Part shown: in pieces, positions 10,530 to 18,873 of the stretch
Layout: every line of letters begins with the position of its first letter
How positions within the stretch are numbered: position 1 is the stretch's first letter
NCBI RefSeq assembly: GCF_000406925.1
Contig: NZ_KE136350.1
Span: forward strand, 164,202 to 228,201
Length of the DNA: 64,000 bases
Reading direction: 5' to 3'
Source of the DNA: Enterococcus columbae DSM 7374 = ATCC 51263
Lineage (GTDB): Bacteria > Bacillota > Bacilli > Lactobacillales > Enterococcaceae
Notes under the pieces: model-generated
Seen by the model: the letters and a program-made list of their open reading frames with translations, nothing else
Databases searched by the model: none
Told to the model about the DNA's origin: nothing
Made by a program: the position numbers and the translations under genes

Positions 10530-11084
10530 CTAATCGTTTTCTTTAGATAAGCTACCCTTTTGCACGCGTGTTTTGGCATAAGAATAGAGTAAAATCGTAC
10601 CAATAATCGCCACACTGATGCTATTAAGTGCCGCACTTGTTAAGCCTTGTAGGTACACCTTATTCGCTGGCTCAGAATAAATCAAAATATCTAAAGACGG
10701 AGCAATCACACCCCAAGCAACGATATTGGTAACAATTTGACCAATATTAAAAATAATCGCATCTTTTACACCAAATATTCCTTTAGTAACAGATAAAAAC
10801 TTACCAATAAAGCCATAACAAACGCCACAAATACCTGAGCATACAATCCAACTCCACCACGGTCCATATAAAGTCATATCCGTCAAGGTATGGCCTAAAA
10901 AGCCAACTAAGCCACCAACGATTGGTCCAAAAACGCTAGCGATTAACGCTAAAAAACCATAGCTTGTTTGTAAAGTCGTATTTGGAACAGGTGTTGGAAT
11001 AGCGACATATCTGGCTAAAACAAAATAAATTGCTGCTCCTATCCCAATAGCGACAATTGCCTGTATTGAATTTCCTTTTTTCAT
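10530..11084 (-). CDS. ECF transporter S component, UPF0397 family
   Basis: Substrate-binding membrane subunit of about 184 residues with five to six helices (KGNSIQAIVAIGIGAAIYF at the start, then GFLALIASVFGPIVGG). It strongly resembles the UPF0397 family, which NCBI labels a riboflavin-type S component. Other authors have linked related proteins to thiamine precursors, so the substrate is open. The ATG at 11084 follows GGGGG (11093-11097); the longer opening to 11165 has no ribosome site. No riboswitch is visible upstream. Confidence 0.85.
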   Translation of the reverse strand: MKKGNSIQAIVAIGIGAAIYFVLARYVAIPTPVPNTTLQTSYGFLALIASVFGPIVGGLVGFLGHTLTDMTLYGPWWSWIVCSGICGVCYGFIGKFLSVTKGIFGVKDAIIFNIGQIVTNIVAWGVIAPSLDILIYSEPANKVYLQGLTSAALNSISVAIIGTILLYSYAKTRVQKGSLSKEND

Positions 11085-11210
11085 AGATTCATCCCCCAAA
11101 AGATTACATATTTTTTTCAAATCAATTTTTACTATACCTATTTTTAGGCTATCCGTCAAAAACAAATGTTAGTCGTGATACATTTGGATAATCAAGACTA
11201 ATTGAAACAT

Positions 11211-11249
11211 AAAAACAGGTACTCAGCATCCTGTCTTACTGAGTACCTG
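11211..11249 (-). terminator. Terminator after purA
   Basis: 11-bp perfect stem CAGGTACTCAG/CTGAGTACCTG with a 12-nt loop, followed on the minus strand by TTTTTA. Confidence 0.88.
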
Positions 11250-11301
11250 CTCTAACCAAAATAAACCTTTTATGCTTTTCCGCTAAAATAATCACTAACG
11301 C

Positions 11302-12594
11302 TTAGATTTGAGACCAAACACTTTCTAAAACGTTGGTCTGTGTACGATCTGGACCTACTGAGAAGGTTGAAATACGTACACCAACTAATTCAGACACACG
11401 TCGAACATAGTTACGCGCATTTTCTGGTAAATCAGATAGACTCTTACAATTAGTAATATCTTCAGACCAACCAGGTAATTCTTCATAAACTGGCTTACAA
11501 CGTTGCAATTCTTTTAGACTTGCTGGATAGTGATAAATTAATTCACCATCTAATTCATAAGCTGTACAGATTTTCACGGTTTCTAAGCCACTTAATACAT
11601 CGATTGAGTTCAGACATAGATTCGTGATACCAGAAACGCGTTTAGAATGACGCATGACAACTGAGTCAAACCAACCCACACGACGAGGACGGCCAGTTGT
11701 TGTCCCATATTCGTGACCAACCTCGCGAATTTGATGACCCACTTCATCAAATAGTTCTGTTGGGAAAGGTCCATCGCCTACTCGTGAGGTATAAGCCTTA
11801 CATACACCAACAACCTTATTGATTTTAGATGGACCAACCCCACTACCAATAGTTACACCACCAGCTACTGGATTTGAAGAAGTTACAAACGGATAAGTCC
11901 CTTGATCGATATCCAGCATAACTCCTTGTGCACCTTCAAATAATACACGTTTGCCTTGATCTAAGGCATCGTTTAAAATCACAGATGTATCTGTCACATA
12001 TTGCTTAATCTGTTGACCATAAGCATAGTATTCTTCAAAAATATCTTCAAAGGCAATTGGCTTAGCCCCATACATCTTCACAAATAAACGATTTTTTTCT
12101 TCTAAATTAATGCGTAATCTTTCTTCAAAGATTTCACGATCCAATAAATCAGCGATACGAATTCCCACACGTGCGGCTTTATCCATATAAGCTGGCCCAA
12201 TCCCTTTAATCGTGGTACCAATCTTATTATCACCTTTTGCCTCTTCTTGTAACTGATCTAATTGAATATGATAAGGTAAAATCACATGCGCACGATCAGA
12301 TATACGCAAGTTATCTGTTGGGATATTCCGTTCATGTAAATAAGCAAGCTCAGTTACTAACGATTTCGGATTAACAACAACCCCATTCCCTATCACACTA
12401 ATCTTATCTTGATAAAAAATCCCTGATGGAATTAAATGCAACTTATAGGTAGTACCATTAAATTTAATCGTATGACCTGCGTTATCACCACCTTGATAAC
12501 GTGCAATTACTTCAGCATTTTCACTTAGAAAATCAGTAATTTTTCCTTTTCCTTCATCGCCCCATTGGGTTCCTACAACAACTACAGATGACAT
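11302..12594 (-). CDS. purA: Adenylosuccinate synthase
   Basis: GTP-dependent ligation of IMP and aspartate, the first committed step to AMP. The 430 residues show the N-terminal P-loop-like [14 protein letters not shown], the IMP-binding GGDNAGHT and the late [15 protein letters not shown] is chosen as the start because GAGG lies eight bases before it; ATG at 12600 is only two bases from the SD. Monocistronic, with its own sigma-A promoter and terminator. A PurBox-like site lies upstream. Confidence 0.96.
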   Translation of the reverse strand: MSSVVVVGTQWGDEGKGKITDFLSENAEVIARYQGGDNAGHTIKFNGTTYKLHLIPSGIFYQDKISVIGNGVVVNPKSLVTELAYLHERNIPTDNLRISDRAHVILPYHIQLDQLQEEAKGDNKIGTTIKGIGPAYMDKAARVGIRIADLLDREIFEERLRINLEEKNRLFVKMYGAKPIAFEDIFEEYYAYGQQIKQYVTDTSVILNDALDQGKRVLFEGAQGVMLDIDQGTYPFVTSSNPVAGGVTIGSGVGPSKINKVVGVCKAYTSRVGDGPFPTELFDEVGHQIREVGHEYGTTTGRPRRVGWFDSVVMRHSKRVSGITNLCLNSIDVLSGLETVKICTAYELDGELIYHYPASLKELQRCKPVYEELPGWSEDITNCKSLSDLPENARNYVRRVSELVGVRISTFSVGPDRTQTNVLESVWSQI

Positions 12595-12636
12595 CTGCAT
12601 GACCTCTTTCTTTCTTTTAAATTGCATTCCTTATGT

Positions 12637-12665
12637 ATTTTAACAATAAACCAAGAAAGTTGCAA
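12637..12665 (-). promoter_or_regulatory. Sigma-A promoter of purA
   Basis: On the minus strand, TTGCAA (12660-12665) and TAAAAT (12637-12642) are 17 bases apart, about 40 bases before the start codon. Confidence 0.72.
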
Positions 12666-12710
12666 TGAAATTATCGAATATTATTTTCATTTTCGATTAA
12701 TTATCAACCA

Positions 12711-12723
12711 AAAACCGAACATT
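12711..12723 (+). promoter_or_regulatory. PurBox-like site upstream of purA
   Basis: AAAACCGAACATT matches the lactococcal PurR box AWWWCCGAACWWT at every position, about 87 bases upstream of the inferred purA start site. It reads in the opposite orientation to purA. A weaker copy, AAAACCGAAAAAT, lies at 12752-12764 on the same strand. Confidence 0.55.
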
Positions 12724-12769
12724 TTATTTTTTATAAACATTTTAAAAGAAAAAAACCGAAAAATACCCC

Positions 12770-13582
12770 TTATTTAGCAAATTCAACCAAGACACCTGCA
12801 TGATCACTGACCATAGGCTGCTTTATTCCATCAAAAATCACCTTGTATTGTTTCACGTGGAACATTTCGTCTAAAAAAACATAATCAATTCGTAATTTTT
12901 GCGTATTTTCAGACCAACCATCAATTGCTTTTACTACAGTATGCTCACCTTGTTTTGCTTGAGCGACCAAAAAGGCATCATTGAGTTGTAAGGGGCTAGC
13001 TAAAATGGCTTGATGTTCTTTAGTATCAGCAGGATTATTAAAATCGCCCATGAATAATAGGGGATTCGTTTCTGCTTTTAAATAGTCAACGGTTTGCTGC
13101 CACTCATAGCTAAAGCCATCTTCACCCGCCCAAGAATAATGACCGGATAATACTGTCAGTCCGCCAACCGAGCTGGTTAGTCGAGCAACTAATTGCTTAC
13201 GTGCCAATTTTTTAGGATCTTGTTCGATAGAAGCAATAAATGCAGCTGGTTGTAACGGATTTTTAGCCAAAATTGCTAGGCCTTCTTCGTAGATATCATA
13301 ACCGATATGTGCATAGGTCCAGCTCCAATAATAATGTACGCCCAGCTTAGCTAATTCTTCTACTAAAAGATAGGCAAAATTATCCTCGTGAATGGGCGCT
13401 TGCTCATCTAGTGGGCAAAAATATTGATTAGGGGTGATAGCTGGCGAATCGATTAATTGATTGATTTCTTGCAAGGCAATTATTTCAATCTCTTGCTTGG
13501 CGATCCATTCAGCAATTTGCGTTAATTTCTCTAATGGATTTTCCTCCATCCAGCTATGGGTATTTAATGTCATTACTTTCAT
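12770..13582 (-). CDS. Endonuclease/exonuclease/phosphatase (EEP) family protein
   Basis: 270 residues of the DNase I-like metal-dependent fold: MTLNTHSW at the N-terminus, ALQEI (metal-binding Glu), HYSW, GDFN, RIDYVF and the terminal SDHAGV. No signal peptide is seen, so it is cytosolic. Substrate may be a phosphodiester lipid, nucleotide or nucleic acid and cannot be read. The ATG follows AAGGAA with long spacing. A parS-type sequence lies inside this gene (12849-12864). A second EEP protein is encoded at 37.7 kb. Confidence 0.82.
   Translation of the reverse strand: MKVMTLNTHSWMEENPLEKLTQIAEWIAKQEIEIIALQEINQLIDSPAITPNQYFCPLDEQAPIHEDNFAYLLVEELAKLGVHYYWSWTYAHIGYDIYEEGLAILAKNPLQPAAFIASIEQDPKKLARKQLVARLTSSVGGLTVLSGHYSWAGEDGFSYEWQQTVDYLKAETNPLLFMGDFNNPADTKEHQAILASPLQLNDAFLVAQAKQGEHTVVKAIDGWSENTQKLRIDYVFLDEMFHVKQYKVIFDGIKQPMVSDHAGVLVEFAK
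12849..12864. promoter_or_regulatory. parS site (ParB/Spo0J-binding) inside the EEP gene
   Basis: TGTTTCACGTGGAACA; its reverse complement TGTTCCACGTGAAACA is the Bacillus subtilis parS consensus. Confidence 0.82.
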
Positions 13583-13683
13583 ATAAATATCAAATTCCTT
13601 CCTACTTTTTCATTTATTAGTACGCTACCACAAAACAAGCATTTAAGCTAGCCAGATTATGCTAAAGGGCTAAAAGTTGATAA

Positions 13684-13827
13684 CACAACAACCTTATCTG
13701 CGGTATTTTGTCAGTAGCGACTTCATCAAATAAGCTCGTCTGGCTAGTAAAAACTTTATAACTACGGATTTTGCTGCCAGACAGGTGCTTATTTGCTCGT
13801 AGCTGATCGACTGACACAACAACCTTA
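13684..13827 (-). repeat. Hairpin repeat unit H (divergent subfamily) with flanking 13-bp direct repeats
   Basis: A long imperfect hairpin at 13711-13814 (outer TCAGT/ACTGA, inner CAAATAAGC/GCTTATTTG and GTCTGG/CCAGAC). It is flanked by exact copies of CACAACAACCTTA at 13684-13696 and 13815-13827. Read on the minus strand it aligns with unit G at 54.2 kb through the AAATAAGC, TCTGGC and AAAATCC blocks. Its linker reads AAGGTTGTTGTG where the other arrays have AAGGATGTGA. Confidence 0.7.
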
Positions 13828-13836
13828 TTTCATCAA

Positions 13837-13870
13837 TGAAAAAAGCGAAGAAATCTCCTCGCTTTTTTCA
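13837..13870. terminator. Terminator after ptsG
   Basis: TGAAAAAAGCGA pairs with TCGCTTTTTTCA around a 10-nt loop. Poly-A and poly-T lie inside the stem, so it works on either strand. Confidence 0.85.
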
Positions 13871-13889
13871 ATCATTCAATTTATCAAGG

Positions 13890-16049
13890 TTAGCACTCTA
13901 CTTCCCCAATCACACTACCTGCTGTTTGTGTTCCTTTATTTGTTAAGTCAAACGCACTTACTTGATCCATATTGGTAAAAGCGACAATCATCGTTGCTTG
14001 TTTATCAGCCTTTTGTAGAGCAGCTAAGTCAACTTGTGCCACCACTTGTCCTGCTACCACTTGACTTCCTTCAGTCACCTTAAGCGTAAATGGTTTACCC
14101 TCTAAGCTAACCGTATCAATACCCATGTGCAACAATACTTCTAAGCCAGCTGCAGTTTGAATACCGATTGCATGTTTGGTTGGGAAAACGCTGGTAACCT
14201 TACCAGAAACTGGCGCAACAATCGTACCATTTGTAGGTTCAACAGCAAAGCCATCACCCATCATTTTACCTGAGAAAACAGGATCATTTACTTGTTCAAT
14301 ACTGATTACTTCTCCATCAGCTACACTAACAATTTGTTCACGAACACCCTTAGACTGTTTATTCGTTTTTTCTTCAGTAGCTGCTAATTGTACCTCAGGA
14401 ATTTCCATACCTGAATCTAAAATATCTTGAATATCTGATTTCAGCACATCAGCTTTTGGTCCATAAACTGCTTGAACTCCATTATCTTTCATGATTAAGC
14501 CCATCGCACCAGCTGCTTTCCAAGCTTCCTCACTACCAACTTGACTAGCCTCTTTCACTGTTACACGTAAGCGAGTCATACAAGCATCTACATCCACAAT
14601 ATTGCTACGACCACCTAACAAATTGATAATCGCAAAGGCTTGATCATTCCCTTGAACCGGCGTTTGATTACCTTGAGTATCATTTGTATCTAAATCATAG
14701 TTTCCATTACGTCCAGGAGTAGCAAAATTAAATTTCTTAATTAAAAAGCTAGCTAAAAAGTACGTAAATACCCCAAAACCAATTGAGACTAAAACAAAGT
14801 GAATTAAATCGCCACCTAAACCAGCTTTAATAGCTAGTGGTGTTCTCGTTAATAATTCAATATTACCAAATGAGTGTACACGTAAATTGATTAAGTCCGC
14901 ACTTGCAAAGGCAGCTCCCTGAATGAAAGCATAGACAACATATAATGGAACCGCAGCAAACATAAACATAAATTCTAATGGTTCAGTTACCCCTGTTAAG
15001 AAAACGGCCAATGCTGCTGAAACAAACATAGATTTATACAAATGACGTTTGTCTGCATCCACATTGCGATACATTGCTAAAGTCATACCCATTAAAATTC
15101 CGGTTGCACCAATCATTTGACCCACTTTGAAACGTGCAGGTGTCCAATGCGTTAAAACATAGTGATATTGGCTCATATCGCCAGCACCTTTTAAGTTCAC
15201 TAAGTCTGTTGCCCAAGCTAACCATAGTGGATCTTGACCAAATACTTTGGTACCAGCCTGTGCACCAGATAAAATTTCGTACGTACCACCTAGTGCAGTA
15301 TAGTTAATTGGAATAGTCAGCATGTGATGCAAACCAAATGGTAGTAATAAACGTTCCAATGTTCCATATAAAAACGGTGCTAAAATTGGTGCTGTATCTT
15401 GAGATTGTGCAATCCATAAACCAAAATGATTAATTCCTGATTGAACTGCTGGCCAAACAACCGCTAATATTAAAGAACAAATTACAGACCATAGAATAAC
15501 AACAAACGGAACAAAACGTTTACCATTAAAGAATGATAGCGCATCAGGTAGCTTACGATAATTGTAGTATTTATTGAAGGCCATCGCCCCAACAAACCCA
15601 GCGATAATCCCAACAAATACTCCCATATTTAAAGCCGGCGCTTCTAAAACGCTAGTGAAGAAACCTTTAACCATAATCTTCGTACCAAATAAGGTATGCG
15701 TATACGCTTTCGGATTACTTAACATTTCACTAGTTACACCGAAGATTGAGCCAGTAATACGATTAATTAAAATAAATGCTAAACCTGCCGCAAAAGCGCC
15801 ACCAGCTCTTTCTTTAGCCCAGCTACCACCAATTGCCAAGGCAAATAAAATATGAAGGTTGCCGATAATTGCCCAACCAATATTTTCAATTACCCCACCA
15901 GTAGTCACTAAAGCTGCCACATCTGGATTGATTAGGGGAATCGTTTTACCAATACTAATCATTAAACCAGCAGCCGGCATTACAGCTACCACTACCATCA
16001 AGGCTTTACCAAATTTTTGCCAAAATTCAAAACTAAAAATTTTCCTCAT
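13890..16049 (-). CDS. ptsG: PTS sugar permease EIICBA, glucose type
   Basis: Imports and phosphorylates a sugar, probably glucose or a related hexose, at the membrane. The 719 residues are ordered EIIC (about 1-445; FEFWQKFGKALMVVVAVMP start), EIIB (about 470-550; phosphocysteine in VDACMTRLRV) and EIIA (about 575-719; active histidine in VLLHMGIDTVSL). The start ATG follows AAGGAG. It is monocistronic, with a clear promoter and two LacI-type operators upstream and a terminator downstream. Specificity for glucose is inferred from overall resemblance; maltose or GlcNAc transport is possible. Confidence 0.82.
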   Translation of the reverse strand: MRKIFSFEFWQKFGKALMVVVAVMPAAGLMISIGKTIPLINPDVAALVTTGGVIENIGWAIIGNLHILFALAIGGSWAKERAGGAFAAGLAFILINRITGSIFGVTSEMLSNPKAYTHTLFGTKIMVKGFFTSVLEAPALNMGVFVGIIAGFVGAMAFNKYYNYRKLPDALSFFNGKRFVPFVVILWSVICSLILAVVWPAVQSGINHFGLWIAQSQDTAPILAPFLYGTLERLLLPFGLHHMLTIPINYTALGGTYEILSGAQAGTKVFGQDPLWLAWATDLVNLKGAGDMSQYHYVLTHWTPARFKVGQMIGATGILMGMTLAMYRNVDADKRHLYKSMFVSAALAVFLTGVTEPLEFMFMFAAVPLYVVYAFIQGAAFASADLINLRVHSFGNIELLTRTPLAIKAGLGGDLIHFVLVSIGFGVFTYFLASFLIKKFNFATPGRNGNYDLDTNDTQGNQTPVQGNDQAFAIINLLGGRSNIVDVDACMTRLRVTVKEASQVGSEEAWKAAGAMGLIMKDNGVQAVYGPKADVLKSDIQDILDSGMEIPEVQLAATEEKTNKQSKGVREQIVSVADGEVISIEQVNDPVFSGKMMGDGFAVEPTNGTIVAPVSGKVTSVFPTKHAIGIQTAAGLEVLLHMGIDTVSLEGKPFTLKVTEGSQVVAGQVVAQVDLAALQKADKQATMIVAFTNMDQVSAFDLTNKGTQTAGSVIGEVEC

Positions 16050-16081
16050 TGTATTTCTCCTTAATCCTTTTTCCGGTTTTT

Positions 16082-16097
16082 ACGCAACCGATTTCGT
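16082..16097. promoter_or_regulatory. LacI-family-type operator O1 at the ptsG start site
   Basis: ACGCAACCGATTTCGT is a 16-bp imperfect palindrome with a central CG. It starts about eight bases downstream of the -10 box, over the predicted transcription start. Confidence 0.6.
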
Positions 16098-16104
16098 TAA
16101 AATG

Positions 16105-16133
16105 ATTATATATCTTATTTATCTGTTTGTAAA
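16105..16133 (-). promoter_or_regulatory. Sigma-A promoter of ptsG
   Basis: Minus-strand TTTACA (16128-16133) and a consensus TATAAT (16105-16110), spaced 17 bases. Confidence 0.8.
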
Positions 16134-16170
16134 CACTTTAATTTAAATTTATTTAATTAATACGACGTTG

Positions 16171-16186
16171 ATGCAACCGATTGCTA
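16171..16186. promoter_or_regulatory. LacI-family-type operator O2 upstream of ptsG
   Basis: Shares the ten bases GCAACCGATT with O1. Its core GCAACCGATTGC is palindromic around CG. It lies 89 bases from O1, upstream of the -35 box. Confidence 0.55.
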
Positions 16187-16338
16187 AAAATTATAGCTGT
16201 TTTGACTAATTGCCCCCTTTTTTCCACTAGCTTTCTCTCTTATCAAAAAATTTAAAAAATAAATAAGATTCTAAGTAAACGCTATCTTTAAAAAGACGCT
16301 TTGCTAAAATAAAGAAAATAAACAACTAGGAGTACATA

Positions 16339-16641
16339 ATGTTAGATAAGAAAAATAAATTAGATTACTATTTAAAAATTACATTAATCGTATTTTTTGT
16401 CGGTGGGATTATCACCCATCTTAGCCCTGAAATCGCCATGCGTTCTTGTTTTATATTTGATCTTCAATCCGCCTTCACAGCCAAATTTACTACTGTCGAT
16501 AACTACCAAAATGCCAATCCCTATATTCATGAAACAGCCTATGCAGTGACCTACAAGGATCCTTATAAGTCTTACCCTTACTATTTTGTTGTCAGAAAAG
16601 TAGGCTTTCTCTACTTTGCCTCTCCAGCTAGTGGATTATAA
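16339..16641 (+). CDS. Small hypothetical protein with one membrane segment
   Basis: 100 residues, not recognised. A charged N-terminus (MLDKKNKLDYY) is followed by a hydrophobic segment around residues 12-30. A soluble, tyrosine-rich remainder follows (PYIHETAYAVTYKDPYKSYPYYF). A good AGGAG lies eight bases before the ATG, supporting expression. It stands between divergent ptsG and the convergent histidine-kinase gene. Possibly a membrane-anchored extracellular protein; function unknown. Confidence 0.6.
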   Translation: MLDKKNKLDYYLKITLIVFFVGGIITHLSPEIAMRSCFIFDLQSAFTAKFTTVDNYQNANPYIHETAYAVTYKDPYKSYPYYFVVRKVGFLYFASPASGL

Positions 16642-16710
16642 TTTAACCACTCTCCTTGGCTCTATCCGGTGATTAAAAAAACTGCCGTAGCCGGTTTACT
16701 CTTTTTTATA

Positions 16711-16750
16711 AAAATAGCCTCTTTTGACTAAATGACTCTAGTCAAAAGAG
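16711..16750 (-). terminator. Terminator after the histidine-kinase gene
   Basis: CTCTTTTGACTA/TAGTCAAAAGAG, a 12-bp perfect stem, followed on the minus strand by GCTATTTTTAT. Confidence 0.88.
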
Positions 16751-16757
16751 ACTACTA

Positions 16758-18062
16758 CTACATAAAGAGCTTCACACTGAATACTTTCTCGCTGCTCGCT
16801 AAACTCAAATAGCCCTCATATTTTTCTACTGTTGCCGCTACATTTTTTAAGCCAATCCCATGATTTATCCCATCGGCTTTCGATGTTGTAATTTGATTGT
16901 CTTTAATCTCCACCTTTTGTGAGATAGTATTTTTTATTTCCATCACAAAATGCGTTTGATCGACATAATCTACAAAAATATCAATAACACGTTCTTCCTG
17001 TACACTTACCTGACTAACGGCTTCTAACGCATTTTTAAATAAATTAAAACAAATAGTCGTCAAATCAAAATCTTCTATAAATAATTGATTAGGTAAATAG
17101 CCATCAATCCTTACTTCGATTTCATTAAGGTGTGCTTGATTGCATAAATCAAGTAGCAAAATATCCACGACCTTATTCCCAGTATATTTGGTCTGTAAAT
17201 GAATGTTAGCTTGTTGCGCTATTTTTTGCAAATAATGCTCTAACTCTTGGGAGGATTTTTGGGAATTTAAATAGCGAATGGTCTGTAAATGCCCATTAAA
17301 ATCATGCTTAAAACGACGAATATCTTCATTTTGCTTTAAGATACTCTCATAATACATCTGCTGCATTCTCTGAAAATCGATTTGCAATTGATTTTTTTCA
17401 CGCAAAAGCTGTTGATTGGTATTCAAATACGCTTGATAGACGGCTAGGAATAGTAATAACAAACATAATAAGATTGAAATTACTAGCAATATTTTCGTAT
17501 CATTGATAATCGGTAATTTTCCATCGAGATACTGTAAGACAGAAATCAACACAGTAATAGCTAGAATTATTAAATTAAAAATAACATATTGACTTTTATT
17601 AAATTTTATATATTTATCTTTGAATATTTTTTTCCTTAGATAATAAATGATGAAAAGAAGAGAAATTTGTCCAAAATCAACTGCTATCACTATATTCATA
17701 TTATTAGAAAGTTGTTCAAACGACTGTTGATAAACAGACATTAAAATAAAAATTTCAGCAACTCCTATGGTTGAAGTTCCCAGAAATATAAATAAATAGA
17801 TACCAATACTTTTTAGCCTATCTTCCTTTTCCAAAGTAAGCAAAATTAGTACTAATGTTGATGACAGACTAATTGAAAAATAATCTTTGAAGTCAAAAAA
17901 ATAAAAAACAAAAAGCGAGAAACAGACAATAAATATTATTGCTACTCCCCATCTTTGAATTCGATTAATAAACTTCATTCCACCTAAGATACTATATCCC
18001 AAATAACAAGAAATACCATCAAATAAAAGCGTAATTAGCAAAAAGAACAATTCATTTCTCAT
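16758..18062 (-). CDS. GHKL sensor histidine kinase, AgrC/FsrC-like
   Basis: Membrane sensor of a peptide-type quorum-sensing pair, 434 residues. The N-terminal half has about six to seven hydrophobic helices (to about residue 210). A coiled segment follows, then the H-box RRFKHDFNGHL, the N-box NLFKNALEAV and a C-terminal GIGLKN ATP lid. This is the HPK10 arrangement. It overlaps the response regulator gene by 11 bases. The inducing ligand is not identified; candidate small peptides lie in the neighbouring operon. Confidence 0.88.
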   Translation of the reverse strand: MRNELFFLLITLLFDGISCYLGYSILGGMKFINRIQRWGVAIIFIVCFSLFVFYFFDFKDYFSISLSSTLVLILLTLEKEDRLKSIGIYLFIFLGTSTIGVAEIFILMSVYQQSFEQLSNNMNIVIAVDFGQISLLFIIYYLRKKIFKDKYIKFNKSQYVIFNLIILAITVLISVLQYLDGKLPIINDTKILLVISILLCLLLLFLAVYQAYLNTNQQLLREKNQLQIDFQRMQQMYYESILKQNEDIRRFKHDFNGHLQTIRYLNSQKSSQELEHYLQKIAQQANIHLQTKYTGNKVVDILLLDLCNQAHLNEIEVRIDGYLPNQLFIEDFDLTTICFNLFKNALEAVSQVSVQEERVIDIFVDYVDQTHFVMEIKNTISQKVEIKDNQITTSKADGINHGIGLKNVAATVEKYEGYLSLASSEKVFSVKLFM

Positions 18063-18792
18063 TATTTTTTGCCATACCTGTTTTTAGATAGTTAATAAAT
18101 GATTCTTGAAAATCATGTTTATACGCTCGTCCTAGATTAAATTTTTGTCCATCTACTGTAAAAATCGTTGTACTATTTGCTTTGATAACATAATTTAAGG
18201 AAACAGCAACTGACTTAGAAATTCTAACCATTTGTGCTTTAGCTATTTTATGAATAGCTTCGTTTAGCATTTCTTTAATCACAATTTCTTGTTTACCACT
18301 ATTTAAATATAACACTGACCACTCACCAGCAGCCTGTAAATAGGCAACTTCATTTAATTTAATATTATGAGGAATACGGTTGATGTCATATATAAGGAAT
18401 AACTCTTCTTGTTGGAATAATTGATAAGCTTTTTGTAATAGACGATTAAACTTATCCATTATGAGAGGTTTATCCAAAAAACCAAGTGTTTTATTACCGA
18501 AAGTTTCATCAATTCGTTCACGAAAGCTCGAAATAAATATAATATACTTAATTTTTGACTGATAAAAAAGATTATCTTTCAAATGAATACCATCCATACC
18601 AGACATCTCAATATCTAGCAAAAGTAAATCAATTGTTTGACTATTTTCTTTTTTACAGTAGTTTAATACCTGTTCAGCTGAATAAAATTCTTCAATTGTA
18701 TAATCTGCTTGATATGAATTAAGGAAATCAATTAATCTTGAACTAATTTGTTTCCGACATAACCTATCATCGTCACAAATAATAATATTCAT
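18052..18792 (-). CDS. LytTR-family response regulator, AgrA/ComE-like
   Basis: DNA-binding response regulator of 246 residues. The receiver (about 1-125) carries ICDDD at the start, phospho-acceptor Asp in LLLLDIEMSG and a conserved Lys in LDKPL. A LytTR domain follows (about 140-240; VAYLQAAGEW and MVRISKSVAVSLNYV). This class binds pairs of direct repeats about 21 bp apart; such a pair is present before the ABC operon (23657-23691). A TATAAT box lies just upstream at about 18824-18829. Confidence 0.9.
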   Translation of the reverse strand: MNIIICDDDRLCRKQISSRLIDFLNSYQADYTIEEFYSAEQVLNYCKKENSQTIDLLLLDIEMSGMDGIHLKDNLFYQSKIKYIIFISSFRERIDETFGNKTLGFLDKPLIMDKFNRLLQKAYQLFQQEELFLIYDINRIPHNIKLNEVAYLQAAGEWSVLYLNSGKQEIVIKEMLNEAIHKIAKAQMVRISKSVAVSLNYVIKANSTTIFTVDGQKFNLGRAYKHDFQESFINYLKTGMAKNNEK

Positions 18793-18873
18793 CTTATCAT
18801 CCTTTTCCTAATTTATATTCAGCAAATTATATCATATTTACCTCTATAAGTCATAAAAATCCGGTGAAATTGA

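Noticed and set aside
11085-11210. Riboswitch in front of the ECF transporter operon (FMN or TPP expected).
   Set aside because: None of the conserved elements of either class could be seen; the gap is short and AT-rich.
13793-13978. 61-codon plus-strand reading frame.
   Set aside because: Overlaps the hairpin unit, the terminator and the antisense end of ptsG.
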